Shown here one piece after another: positions 1 through 49,573 of a stretch of DNA of 64,000 nt. Location: positions 27,279 to 91,278 of the forward strand of contig JAAEAF010005024.1 in the NCBI GenBank assembly GCA_011037195.1. The letters are read 5' to 3'. A program made the position numbers and the translations under genes. Under the pieces are notes generated by a model. It saw nothing but the letters and a program-made list of their open reading frames with translations, did not search any database and was not told where the DNA came from. This DNA comes from Triatoma infestans. Its lineage: Eukaryota > Arthropoda > Insecta > Hemiptera > Reduviidae. Position 1 is the stretch's first letter. Each line of letters begins with the position of its first letter.

Positions 1-512
1 GCTACGGGAGATTCATTTTTAACGCTTGCTTCCATATACCGAGTACCTGAAAACACCATTTGGATTTTTTTTTTGGATTATTGTTGGTTATTTTCAATAA
101 TATCTTTTCTATCAAAAATCAAACACAAGCACCGCCAGTTGCAAGCGTACTAGGCAGTCGGCAAAAGTTGAATACCTAGTTCACACGTTTCAAGACAAGT
201 TTCAATTGAAATCAATTCGTCATGATTCATTACTTGAAGGATCAAACTTTTTTTTGATCAACTACAAAGCTGATCAACTCTATTGAAAGAAAGGTTCTCA
301 CTACAGTTTTCATTCCACTTTTGTTGATTAACTAAAATCGGTCAACTAAACTTGACTCGTGAGAACGCGCCTTAATTGGTTAATCTCCGTTCTTTCAATT
401 AACTTTACATAAATCTAAACACTTAATGAAGATATTTTATTAAATTTATATTATTTATATCACACCAATAAAAGCATTACTAAGTTATATAATAGTGTTT
501 TTTTATGGAGTT
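1..512. other. No feature recognised
   Basis: AT-rich sequence downstream of CYP4 pseudogene C. I see no coding region, tRNA-like box or element terminus. Confidence 0.4.
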
Positions 513-890
513 TCTTTTAATAAAATTGGATTTTCTACAGCTAATACTATGACAGGCATCACTTTAATTTCCTCAAAGTTTGTAACTGATTTTAAACAGG
601 CTGATCTGAGCAATGTCTGATAGTATTATTTTCATTTCCAGCATGGCAAATTTTTGTACTAAAAAAAAAGAAAGAGTTGTGTGTGAAATATTATATCATT
701 GTAGTAGCTATTTTATTGCATTTAAGACAGAAGTGCTTTACCTATACAATTCCTTGGTCCTAACTGAGTGGTAATAAGAAAACGGATGTCTTTTATAAAT
801 ATTTAGAAAAAAAAATGTATCTGGATTTGGATAAAGTTGAGGAATTCTATATAATATGTATGGCAAACATTAACACCTTTCGCTTATACT
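513..890 (-). pseudogene. CYP4 copy C, broken heme and C-terminal exons
   Basis: Two decayed exons matching gene A exons 12 and 13, same order and strand. The terminal part (about 655 down to 513) begins QKFAMLEMKIILSDI, then needs one frameshift to reach NFEEIKVMPVIVLAVENPIL and a stop. The heme part (about 890 down to 741) reads VLMFAIHII, shifts frame to PQLYPNPDTF, then KRHPFSY and, after two single-base losses, GPRNCIG followed by a GTAAAG donor. At least four frame breaks, so not functional. It differs from A and B more than they differ from each other (LEMK, EEIKVMP), so it is an older or different CYP4 member. Other exons would lie beyond 890 but none was found before gene A. Confidence 0.8.
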
Positions 891-1169
891 AAGGATTTCT
901 CCAGACACTATAATCATAAAATTATGAACTTGAAAATAAAACAAATATGTCGCAAAAAAATCGAATAAAATCTGGTATTAAACAATCACACAATTGGTTT
1001 TTCATTAACTACAATTCCCACTAATTTATACATTTTCTTAATAGTAGAAATATTTACTGAATTTTTAGTTCCATTAACGATCATCAGAGTGAGACCGTAA
1101 TTCTTGTACTGGTTGAAACTGCATAATACAGAAGACAATGTCTCTTGGCAATCTCCCAAAAATATCTAA

Positions 1170-1765
1170 AATTGAGGAGGTCTGGGGAAAAGGGCCCCAT
1201 CCATAAAATCTTGTTTTTGAGAAAACGCATATTGAATATTACATATATTGAGTTTCTGTTATTGTCATTTGCAACCATGGTTTCTTTTAATAACATAGTT
1301 TTGGATGAGTTTGGAGCACATTTAACATAACTTCTATGAGTAAAATCATGTTAGATTTTTAAAGAAATGAAAATGTAACTATTAACATTATAAGCCCTTT
1401 TTATGCAGAACTACATTTTAAATAATTTTGTGAACAACAGTAATTAAATTCTGTGCTCTGAAGCTTTACCTTTCTGTTTCCGTTTCATATAGCCTTCTTC
1501 ATTCGCAATATTATCATCTACATTGTTTGTGAACATACTCGAACAGTGCACCAACAAAGAGTATCACAGCCATTCTGATGATATTCCCTCCAAAAAGAAA
1601 AACAGCTGATCAAAGGAAAAATGTGCTGCTGCCTACAGTTGATCCATTGAAATAAAACTTGGTCAACATATTATGCAGAAGTTATGGCCGTTCATTTGAA
1701 TTGTTCTGGCGAAAAAAGTAACTATAGTTCTAAGGATCCTTTTTCCCAGACCTCCTTAATATTCT
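1170..1765. mobile_element. Possible MITE with imperfect inverted ends
   Basis: GGAGGTCTGGGGAAAAGG at the left and, inverted, GGAGGTCTGGGAAAAAGG at the right bracket about 590 bp of noncoding sequence. No clear target duplication. Short open frames inside have no recognisable content. Confidence 0.35.
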
Positions 1766-1836
1766 GGAAAAATGTATGTTTCAAATAAAGATGTTAGGTT
1801 TTTACTCACGCACACGCACAAACATATATATATTAA

Positions 1837-1945
1837 GTTGTAAGGACTCCTCTATCCATCTACATAGCTATCAACATACATTTGTAGATAGCTATCAAGA
1901 TATATCTCAATAGATATGTAGATAGATAGGGGAGTCCTTACAACT
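1837..1945. repeat. Near-perfect palindrome (foldback MITE-like)
   Basis: Ends AGTTGTAAGGACTCC and its exact inverse (1836-1850, 1931-1946). The arms match over about 31 bp with two differences, with a GATA-like repeat loop between. Would fold as a long hairpin. Could be a tiny foldback transposon or a cruciform-forming sequence; no transposase. Confidence 0.7.
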
Positions 1946-2094
1946 GAATATGATATAGCGATATGTTGGCACGGTTATTTGGTTATTAATGTTTTTCAGA
2001 TTATTATTCCAACTGCTTTCCTCTCCACCTCATATACCACCCAAAGCAGTGTATACAAGTGACCGCCTTCTTGACCAGTCAAGTCATGAAAAAT

Positions 2095-2880
2095 TCCCTA
2101 CCCCTATGTGTTCATAGGCCGGTCTCCTAATTCCTTGTCTTCATTTTTGAGTTCATAGGTCATTCATGCATGGTTGCTCTTTGCATCATCTGAGCTGCCT
2201 GACCCACAATCAACTGATAGCCTTCAGTCAACTAGTTCAGCATGCCTATGCACTAGTGAGAGGAAATGCAGGGCCTTCTAATCTAAGTCTTTGACAACAG
2301 CTTATCTTCAAACTAAATTGCTTGACTTCAGAGGATTAACACAATTAATTATCCAGATTGTAGTCGGAATATTAAAATCGTTTTAATCAAAAATGTTTAC
2401 ACTGGTAAAGAGAGACTAGAATGTATAAACAATACAATATAGAACTGTACAACACAAAATATAGAGTAATAACAGTAAATACACAGCACACTGGATTGTA
2501 TCCATATTTTAAATAACAAATGTATTATTTATGAATACGGAATATAAACCGACGAAAAGTGGCGATATACGTAGTAATCAATTGTTCTTGACTGATTACT
2601 GTTATTCACTTACAAAGAAACTCTTTCAGAAGAAGTAAAAAATGAGTGTAAGAAAAATATTTACATTTATAATATAAATTGGTAAAGAAGATTTATCGAG
2701 GTTATAGTAAACACTGTATTAAGTGACATGTGACAAGTGAACAGAGTTGTAAAAAACACTTCATTCTCACATTAACTAATTTAATCTTTTCTACAATATT
2801 TAAAAATAGGTTTTTTTTTTTTTTTTTAAATAAGACAACGAGTATTATATATTCATAGCTAAACAATTAGGTAATGTTTC
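2095..2880. repeat. Segmental duplication shared with 52380-53200
   Basis: From CCCTATG(T)GTTCATAGGCCGG through CTGATTACTGTTATTCACTT and the run AAATATTTACATTTATAATA, the sequence parallels 52380-53200 downstream of gene B. Here it lies downstream of gene A, so it belongs to the CYP4 duplication unit. A LINE tail (2409-2573) interrupts this copy only. Confidence 0.7.
2409..2573 (-). mobile_element. LINE 3' tail, heavily 5'-truncated copy
   Basis: About 160 bp nearly identical to 5150-5315, the 3' end of the LINE fragment at 5150-5890, same orientation. Inserted in the duplicated downstream sequence; the partner at 52740 lacks it. Confidence 0.75.
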
Positions 2881-3475
2881 TTGGTCTGTCAACGACACAT
2901 ACAAAGAACTACAACTTTTATTTGAAACATTTTTCCGAGAAAATGCATTTAAGGGCACTTTTGAGGGTGGGGTGGGGTTAGGTTTTCATCTAAAGTGTTA
3001 TGTCAGTTTATTAGACAATTCTGTCATCTAAATAATATTAATTAGAATTAAATATGTTGTGAAAATTCCGAGATTGAAAACAATCAGATGACCGCAAGTG
3101 AATTTACTTTACCACTTTTACAAAATGATTTTTTTTCACTTTTTCGCGATTTTCTGAAAAATTGCCCCAACGATTTTCTTGAAACCTAGTATATAAACTA
3201 AACATGCAAAGATCTACAACTTTTTTTAAAAACATTTCTCTGGGGAAATTCATTTAAGAGCACTTTTAGGGGTGGAGGATTATGTTTTTCTCTAAAATGC
3301 TATCATAGTTGATTACACAATTCTCTCATCAAAATAAAATTAATTAGAAATAAATAGAGGCCAAAATTCCGAGGTTCAAGAAAATTAGTAAACCTTTTAC
3401 TGAACAGTTTTTTTCAGTTTTCGACGAATTTCATTTAATTTGGTATACAAACTATAAAATTTGTCAAACGAGCTA
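2880..3475 (-). mobile_element. HINE-like ~1 kb family, truncated copy
   Basis: Two successive internal units of the family (compare 21990-22991): motif order CATTTAAGGGCACTTTT, ATTAATTAGAATTAAATA, CGCGATTTTCTGAAAA, in minus orientation. Both termini are missing. Confidence 0.75.
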
Positions 3476-3527
3476 AAAAATTAGTTGGCTGGAACCAAAG
3501 AAGAAACTTTTTATTTTTTAAAAAAGT

Positions 3528-3695
3528 TTGTTCAATCCAGACCACATTCCCTTAATACTTGACACCTTTAATTCTTACCATTCATGCATACAGTTTACTC
3601 TAAAATCAGCACAAAACAACCAATTTTCTTTCCTAGACACTATAGTAATGCGACAACCAGACCAAACATTCACATACAATTGGTACAGCAAACCT
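3528..3695 (+). mobile_element. Penelope-like element RT fragment
   Basis: The frame LDTFNSYHSCIQFTLKSAQN followed by NQFSFLDTIVMRQPDQTFTY and WYSKPT is the post-YxDD part of a Penelope-like reverse transcriptase (the same region as NFLDMKLTR...YGIYRKAT in the element at 46061-47320). Only about 55 residues remain; a hAT-like terminal repeat follows directly at 3696. Confidence 0.7.
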
Positions 3696-3800
3696 ACTTC
3701 AGCGCCCGCTCTAGCGGTTACGTCGCCCCGGACAAAAAAACAAATTGCCGCCCTTAAGAATATATACACTACCGATCAGAAGATTGGGATCAGCTAAAAA
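3696..3800. repeat. hAT-like terminal repeat fragment
   Basis: CAGCGCCCGCTCTAGCGGTT and the following ~85 bp match 7466-7575 and, inverted, the right end of the hAT-type MITE at 19300-19724. Only one end of the element is present. Confidence 0.6.
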
Positions 3801-4059
3801 ATTGGGCCTTGAACTACTCTACTATAGTCGATCGTGTCCAATTGATATTCTTAAAGTTGCTCTTAAATCTGCCACGACAAGTCCCCAATAGTTTCGTTCG
3901 CTGGAAGTTGAATGACGGCAAGTGAAAAACCAAGATTTTTAATAAATCTATAAGATTCTGGCTGAAGATTTTATCGATGTAAAGCAACTCACCTCTGAAA
4001 ATATCTATAGAAGACTTGGGACGCTTTTGGATGGTTTTGGTATAACATACACTATAGAT

Positions 4060-4413
4060 TGATATGTCCCTTAGCTAAGTTCATATGTAAATATTTGGTG
4101 CAATATCATTACCATCAGATTAATAGTTCAAATTAGAGTAGCTAGTGATCGTCACACAAGGATTTTTTATAATAGCCCATTTATTTGAACCTACAAGAGT
4201 TGCTTTACTTGTGCGGTGAGCAAAAATGGCAATATTATGCAATTTATTTTGGAATACCCTTATTATAAATGTTTGAGAAGGAGGTTGTTAAATAGGTATT
4301 TACCTTCACACAGTTCTTACGTTTTTGCTAACTTACTAGATATAGAAAATAAAGAAAAGTTAAACCACTTATTTTATTTTATCTCTGAGGCTATGGAGGA
4401 AAGATATAGATAG
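4060..4413 (+). mobile_element. LINE C-terminal fragment
   Basis: Frame containing CFTCAVSKNGNIMQFILEYP then YYKCLRRRLLNRYLP, ending in a stop at 4413. Matches the C-terminal CxxC...H...C knuckle of non-LTR retrotransposons, with decayed residues (Q for H, Y for the last C). 5' part lost; clade not resolved. Confidence 0.6.
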
Positions 4414-5149
4414 GTTTGTAAAGGTATTATTTAATACCTACGAGGAGATCCCTCAAACTCCTTCCCTAAAATAATTTGTATAAATGAATAATGTCTACTT
4501 AAATCATTGTTACTATCTACTTTATTAATCAAGTATTTAATATTATTTTATTACTTTGAAGATTAAGCTGTAATGTTTCTTCTTGTAACGTTTGTATTAA
4601 TTATTCAGCTTTCAGCAGAAGTCAATCTCTTGCTATAGAAATGTATAGTTTCTTTAGGCAATAAATAAATAGAAATATTGAATGAAATTTTTCAACAAAT
4701 ATTTCAAGCTATTGGACCAGCCATTTCAAGAGATTTTGAAGCTGCTTTCAAAAATATATCAAAAACAATATTAATCAAATACCAACAAATGAAATTAGCC
4801 CGTAAATTTTGCTGACAAGATTTAGATAAAAGTTCTTGAACTGTATGTTGGTAGTTACATATAAATGCTTATAAAAATAATGATTATATAGGATGGATTG
4901 CTATTTGAATCTATCCTTCAATAGTCTTAAATTGCTCATTTTAACATTGTATCTAAGTATTACATACGATAATATTAATATTCGTAGCCCTCTATAGCTT
5001 ATAGCTGCAAAACAAATGTAAAAAATCTGAACCCTCTCATGAAAAAGAAAGTAGGGAAAATATCTTTTATTTTATTACTAATAATTTGTCTTGGGGACAT
5101 ACCCCATACAAATGAAGTCTGGTCAAATACAGTGAACAACAAAGTAAGA

Positions 5150-5890
5150 AAAGAGAGACTAGAATGTATAAACAATACAATATAGAACTGTACAACACAA
5201 AATATAGAGTAATAACAGTAAATACACAGCACACTGGATTGTATCCATATTTTAAATAACAAATGTATTATTTATGAATACGGAATATAAACCGACGAAA
5301 AGTGGCGATATACGTATATAATCAATCTCTCGCACTGTAAAATATTCATTTAGTATAAATGATCGTGTTTTGAGGCAATTAATTGTGAAGAGGTATAATT
5401 GTTTAATTTCATTTTCGTACTTAAAAACGAACACATTGTGGAACTGCTCCATTGATACATTCTTAACCTGCGGTATGTACTGATTACGAAGAGATTCATA
5501 AACCGGACAAACTACTATTAAGTGGTGCAAATCTTCCGCATCATTACGCCCGCATATTGTGCATATTTCCTTAGGTTTTATTAGGTGTGTGGCATTTTTC
5601 ACTGACAATTTGATCTGGTAATTGCCCGAAAGCCTCAATTGTGTGACTAGTTTCACTATACCAAATGGCAAATTCAATTCTCTAGAATATTGGCAAACCG
5701 AACTTGTGGCAAGTATATCGTTATAAACAGGGCTGTACTTTGCTGAGTGCATTAGTTCTAGGTCTTTTAACTTTTGGGATTCCTTATATCTATTTAATGT
5801 TCCAGAGATAGACTTTTTAAAGACTGTGGGGTCTGTTTCAAGTAGGATGTCATTTGAGCCAATCAAACTCAATAAATAATCCATCTGCGA
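5150..5890 (-). mobile_element. LINE 3' end with C-terminal ORF (210 residues)
   Basis: Open frame 5884-5252 encodes the C-terminus of a non-LTR retrotransposon polyprotein: TQLRLSGNYQIKL then CTICGRNDAEDLHHLIVVCP (CxxC-x8-H-x4-C knuckle, about residues 111-130) and PVYESLRNQYIP. The ORF is open to its stop, so this is a fairly young, 5'-truncated copy. The 3' untranslated part runs to about 5150 and recurs at 2409-2573. No RT domain in view. Confidence 0.75.
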
Positions 5891-6104
5891 AGAGGAAAAA
5901 TATCATATCAAGCATTATTCCAGAAAAATATCTTGGCAAATAATATGCCAAGAATTATCTTAATAGCTTGCGAAAGAAATATAATGTAGAAAAAAGATAA
6001 ATAAATATTTGAATTTTATTAATATAATTAATATATTCATTTATTTCTAGTTTAAAAATGAAGTGTACGCTTTTTTTTTCAATTATAATGTACATCTAAG
6101 TAAT

Positions 6105-6238
6105 TTTTTCAGTTTTTGTGATTTTCTCCATAAAAACACCGACGAATTTTATTAAATTTGGTATACTAAAGTTTGTCGATTACAATTTTGAAAACTGGAG
6201 TAAGAGAAACTTGTGTGAGTGTTTCACACCAGATTTTT
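6105..6238 (-). mobile_element. HINE-like family, left-end fragment
   Basis: Ends in ...GGAGTAAGAGAAACTTGTGT and GAGTGTTTCACACCAGATT, the inverted form of the family's left terminus; only about 130 bp remain. Confidence 0.75.
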
Positions 6239-7040
6239 TTTGTTTTCTAATTAATAAAGTAACTAATTAAAATTAGTATATTTGTAGTTATAAACATGGC
6301 CACCAGATAACAACACCTACTGAGAAATCAATTTTATTTATGGTTATATAGTTTGTCACTAGGTGTCACTACTTCCAAAGATTTTTTTTGGGAGTCCATT
6401 ACCTAACCACTTCATTAAACTATTAAAAATTTTACATCACAGGATGGCGCTGTGATCGGGTGGCAAATTTTGGAACTATAATTCTGATTATCTAGATTCT
6501 AGATAGCTTATGCTTTCTAGCGGCAATTATTTGAACTACTACAAATTCTAGAATAAGTAAGTGCTGTTACCTGGTGGTGAATTCAGAAACGTCAATTTTA
6601 TTCGGTTTTAACTATTTTTCTTTTTTTATTTCACCTAATTTTATTTTATTTTTTTTAAATAAAAAATTTAATTTTTATTTTGTTTTATAAGAATACAGTC
6701 CTAATTTCTTAGTATAAACTTCATCTACAATAATTACATTCTTAAAGCAGTTAGAAAAACAAAATGTATATTTGTTCCTTATCTCTGTCTTTTTTTATGT
6801 GTTCATTAATTATTCAATTATTTCTTAAAGAGGACTAATTGTGACTCTAAAATTAATTAAGTTACTTTCTCTCTTATTAAATTACATGTATAAATACCGA
6901 TTTAAAATATTCTTCCTAATAATTGTGAAGGGTGTTCTAGCCCGAGACATAAATTGTCCTGCAAATTGCTGTCACAAGCATTGCTACTGGATTGATAGAG
7001 AGCTTGCTATCGTACAAGGCAATCTTATTTAGGTAAATAG
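6231..7040. repeat. ~0.8 kb repeat, copy 1
   Basis: Parallels 7897-8965 in the same orientation (ACATGGCCACCAGATAACAA ... GAGCTTGCTATCGTACAA). Noncoding, function unknown; likely an uncharacterised transposon, repeatedly found beside HINE-like ends. Confidence 0.65.
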
Positions 7041-7465
7041 TATAATCCTCACCTCCTTTATTTAACTGTAATACATGTCCACTAACCGTTTATTTGCAAA
7101 TGAATTATACAATAAAAGAATGAAGGGTGATTGTTTTACACCAGATTTCTTTTTCCTAAACCGCGGCAGTAGACAAAATAAATTTAGGGATGTCAAACTA
7201 GATTAAGATGGAAAATGCAATCTTTGTCAACAAAGCATCATTTTGATTAGGAACATAATTTTTTTTCTTGTACAACCTTTTGAATCTTATTTTTCGCATT
7301 ATTTGTTTGTCTCAAAAGTTTTAGTGATACTTTAGAGAAAAGCATATTGCTATTGTTCCTTCAGAAAAATGTGGTAATAAAAGTGATAAGAATTTATATG
7401 TATAGATAGTATTCAACGTTTAAAGAAAATGATTGCAGCCGATTTCCAGAAAATCACGAAAAAGT

Positions 7466-7575
7466 GGCCAGTTACAGTGCTCGCTCTAGCGGTTGCGTCG
7501 GCCCAGACAAAAAGACAAATTGCCGTCCCTTCATATATATATACACTACCGATCAGAATTTGGGATCAGTAAGAA
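7466..7575. repeat. hAT-like terminal repeat fragment
   Basis: GCTCGCTCTAGCGGTTGCGT through ACACTACCGATCAGAATTTG, the same segment as 3700-3795. Confidence 0.55.
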
Positions 7576-7711
7576 AATTTAGTTATTTACTAAAATTCAT
7601 TAAAGTAAAATATATTTACATTGTAATAAGAATTTTCCAGTAACGTGATTTATGCATAAAACCTCCCCCATTTAAATGGTACCTTTTAAAATCAATATTT
7701 TATTAACATAA

Positions 7712-7862
7712 TATACCTCGAAGGGTACCTTTATACGCCCGGAGCCCTTCTGCGGTTGCCCAGGAGCCTCATTCACGCTTCTATCAAGAAACGGATAGAA
7801 GACCAGCACCTGCGATGTTGGGAAAGAACGCCTGGTCAGAGGCATGCTAAATTCTCTCTTTG
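7712..7862 (+). mobile_element. Fragment of RNase H-bearing LINE
   Basis: About 150 bp similar to 35605-35740 of the LINE at 35200-36150 (TACCTTTATACGCCCGGAGC, CTTCTATCAAGAAACGGATA). Frame broken. Confidence 0.65.
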
Positions 7863-8510
7863 GAGAATTGCTAAATTCTCATGCAAAATCTAAAAAACAG
7901 ATTTGTTTTTGTTTTTTAATTAAGTAAGTAACTAATTTATTAAAATTAGTATGTTTGTAGTTATAAACATGGCCACCAGATAACAACACCTACTGAGAAA
8001 TCAATTTTATTTATGGTTATATAGTTTGTCACTAGGGGTCGCTACTTCCAAAGATTGTTTCTGCGAGTCCTACGTTTACCACTTCGGTCCTTTCCAAAAG
8101 CGAATTTAAAAAAAAAAAAAGTCTATCAGAGGATGGCGCTGCGATCGGGTGGCAAATTTTAGAACTACAGTTCCGTATATCTAGAAGCATATGCTTTCTA
8201 GCGGCACTAATTTGAACTACTACAAATTCTAGGTTAAGTAAGTGCTGTTACCTGGCGGTGAATTCAAAAACGTTAATTTTATTCGTGTTTAACTATTTTT
8301 CTTTTTTATTTCAACTAAAATGTAAAATTTGAATTTTTTTTGTTTGTTTTATAAAAGAATGCAGTACTGTTTTTTTAGTACAAACTTTATCTACAACAAT
8401 TACATTTTTAAAGCAGTTAGAAAAAAGAAAAATTTGATTGTGGTGGTTGGTTCCGCAGAGCTGGAAAGCATCAGAGACATTTTCCGTGGTAGCCTGCTTC
8501 ATTTTGTGGT

Positions 8511-8548
8511 CATCGACCGGTTTCGGGCGTTCGCCCATCTTCAGGATG
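8511..8548 (-). ncRNA. Hammerhead-like ribozyme motif
   Basis: Inverted partner of 8594-8631 with an intact four-pair stem II (GGGC/GCCC), CTGAAGA, GAAA and the ACCGGT palindrome. Confidence 0.62.
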
Positions 8549-8593
8549 CGCTTTTCGTATACGAGTCTGTGTTGGCACACTGTCTGAAAAGCG

Positions 8594-8631
8594 CATCCTG
8601 AAGATAGGCGAACGCCCGAAACCGGTCGATG
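8594..8631 (+). ncRNA. Hammerhead-like ribozyme motif
   Basis: CATC | CTGAAGA | stem II | GAAA | CCGG | TC | GATG, as described for 47993-48030. Here stem II has one change (AGGC opposite GCCC), which weakens it. Partner on the minus strand at 8511-8548. Confidence 0.6.
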
Positions 8632-8999
8632 ACCACAAAATGAAGCAGGCTACCACGGAAAATGTCTCTGAAAAATTTTATATTTGTCCCTTAGCTCTGT
8701 TTTTTTTTTTTACGTCTTTTATTAATTATTCAATTATTTGTTAAAGGGGGCTAATTGTGACTTAAAAATTAATTAAGTTATTTTCTCTCTTATTAAGTTA
8801 CATGTATTTATTATATTTATTACCGATGTAAAATATTCTTCCAAATAATTGTGAAGGGTATTCTATCCCGAGACTTAAATTATCCTGCAAATTGCCGTCA
8901 CAAGCATTGCTACTGGATTAATAAAGAGCTTGCTATCATACAATTCAATCTTATTTAGTTAATGTTATCTATCTACTAATCTACTAATGATATCTGCAA

Positions 9000-10385
9000 T
9001 CTAATCTAGTTTAGTCTAATGTTACTGGTCCCCCAGAACCTCCAAAAAAAAAAAAATCCCCTGCAAAATGTTTCAAATAAAAGTGATAGATATTTACGTG
9101 TGTAGATAGATACAAAGTTTAAAGAAAATCGTTGGAGCCGTTACTTAAGAAAGATTTGATATTTTCCTTTGAAAATAGGTTAATTAATAAGAAAATTTAC
9201 TGATAAAATTCCGTTCAATCTGCATTAACTGCTTAGTAGTAGTTTGAAATTTGATGAAATTCACATAAATAAATTGAAAATATTCATACAATTCAAGCTT
9301 ATTAATAATCAAAATTACTCACCCTGTTCTACAATATGAAGAGATACAAATTTTATCAAAATGAAAATTGTAAGTTCAGTGTTATGAATGAAAAAAAATA
9401 TTACTTTTCAATTATGAAATATGATCGAGTGTAAATTTAAATAATACTACTTACTATGCAGAATTTATTTTACAAATATACGTGAGAGAAGATTATATAT
9501 ATCTACGTTTAAAAATAATTAGATGTGATATCACATTATGTATGGCTCAGTAACTTGTCACAAATTCTTGAAATATCAGTTTAATTTTTTTTTACTTTCT
9601 CTTGCAATGCAGATATTTATCTTTAATTTCAGTATGTCCCGGTTTAATGCTAAGTGATTTCATTATAGCATATCTTTTTATAGCGTATTTTTTGTACATG
9701 TTTGCACAATGTACAACTAACTCCTTGCTATGATCAATTTATGTATTTATAAGCCCAATAAACATATTCGTCCATTCATTAAAAGATGCAGCATTGAAAT
9801 GAGTAAATTTCTATTATTGGATTTCACTGGTCATAATATACGTATATTATGCATGTACATACATTTTACGCGATATATATGTGTGTGTGTGTATATATAT
9901 ATTTTTGATCCTGAGTAGAAAAAATATTTTCGGAGATTGGTGTGTATTTTGTGTTCAATCCTGAAACTGAAGAAATATTTGATTACAAAACACTGAAGCA
10001 AAATCCAATTTTATTTATGAAGAAAATTATTCCAAAAATGCCACTAGGTTGCAGCACCTACTGGACAGATATATATTATGTGTTTATGGATGATCAGTGT
10101 TTGCTAATAACATAGATGGATAGCGTTCATTTATGCACCATGGAGGGAGAAAGCCATTAAAAGGAATTTAACAGGTTAGTTAAAAAATGATACCAAATTC
10201 ATTTTCTTCTACTTTTCCATGACTATTTCTTCATAATTATCTGTCTGTCTATCTTCTACTGTCTGTTGCCATTTTGGAGAATAAAGCTATTTTACTAGCT
10301 GCTCTCTATATTTCGTAAATATTGTACAATTTTGTATATAATTTTTAAGAAATAAATAAATGTATTCATTCTTCATAATTGTTAT
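9000..10385. other. Noncoding spacer downstream of gene A
   Basis: AT-rich; 9063-9150 resembles the HINE-like family internal unit (AAAGAAAATCGTTGGAGCCG). Nothing else recognised. Confidence 0.4.
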
Positions 10386-10389
10386 AATA

Positions 10390-10914
10390 GTTTAGACAAC
10401 TTTAACTTTTATATTTAAAGCATTTTATTTGTATTTCCTTTTTGAAAAATGGACATAAAGCCCCGATTTACAAGTCAATTCTTGTATTATTTAAAAACAG
10501 CAGATTCGCTTATTATTTAATATTAGGGTTTCATGTTAATATGCCAGATAAAAGGGACATTGTAGCGCTTCCAAAAAGAGCTGCAATATCAGTCTGTATG
10601 CACGACTTTCTACTTAATCCCCAAACAGAAGAAATGTGGAAATAATTATATTTTTTCCAGATAAAATAAGTTCTGGAGTTACTACTAGTAGAATATAAAA
10701 AAAAACTATCAGTTACACCTTTACTTTTTTATGCATTAAAGCAAAATACTCATATAGTACACAAATCAAAATAATACATATTTATAACACAAATTTGTTT
10801 TATGTAAAATTTAATTGCATCTTGTGTCACCCAGAAATGTATTTTCCTTCTTGCTTGTTCGTCAAGTCCAAAATACAATGACTATTTAATCATTTAAGTT
10901 AGATTAATAAATTT
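10390..10914. repeat. Downstream flank duplicated with gene B (54060-54533)
   Basis: Includes GGGACATTGTAGCGCTTCCA, matching AGAGACATTGTAGCGCTACC at 54143, and continues to the stop codons of both genes. Supports duplication of a unit larger than the gene. Not coding. Confidence 0.7.
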
Positions 10915-49111
<38,197 letters not shown>

Positions 49112-49375
49112 GATTAGAACAAATCTGTCACTATTTAGTTCATCAAGAAGAAGATAATTAATACACGTTAGCGGTATCCTAAATATATATATATATATGT
49201 GTGTGTGTTCCCCTTCCACAATTAACTTCCAAATTTTATTCGTTGCAATATAATAGTGGCCTTGGTTTACGAGCATATTTATACATTTTTATTTTATATA
49301 TATATTGAGAATCGCAATTTTTCACAGACATTAAAAATTATTTACTAATAATGGAATAGCTAGTTTATACTTCCT

Positions 49376-49530
49376 GCTATTTTCCATTTTTATTTTCTCT
49401 AACTGCTATTACAGGAAGTGTAGCGATCGTGTCAAATTTTCGAGAGCGAGTTTTCACCGGAAATCCAGATTTCAGATCCCCTGAGTCCGAAAAAGAAGTT
49501 TTTAGAAATTGGGCTCTCTCTCTCTGTTGT

Positions 49531-49573
<43 letters not shown>

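Larger units (their letters stand above)
8444..8676. mobile_element. Penelope LTR remnant in palindromic form with two hammerhead-like motifs
   Basis: Arms 8469-8555 and 8584-8670 are inverted copies of the same ~87-bp sequence (TCAGAGACATTTTCCGTGGT ... GGATGCGCTTTTC). Each arm has a hammerhead-like core: minus at 8548-8511, plus at 8594-8631. The same sequence follows the Penelope ORF at 47993-48072, which is why it is assigned to that family. Confidence 0.75.
7897..8965. repeat. ~0.8 kb repeat, copy 2, split by a Penelope LTR palindrome
   Basis: Direct-orientation partner of 6231-7040. Interrupted at about 8427-8676 by the inverted-repeat hammerhead element; the sequence resumes at TATATTTGTCCCTTAGCTCT, so the palindrome inserted after this family had spread. 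Confidence 0.65.
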
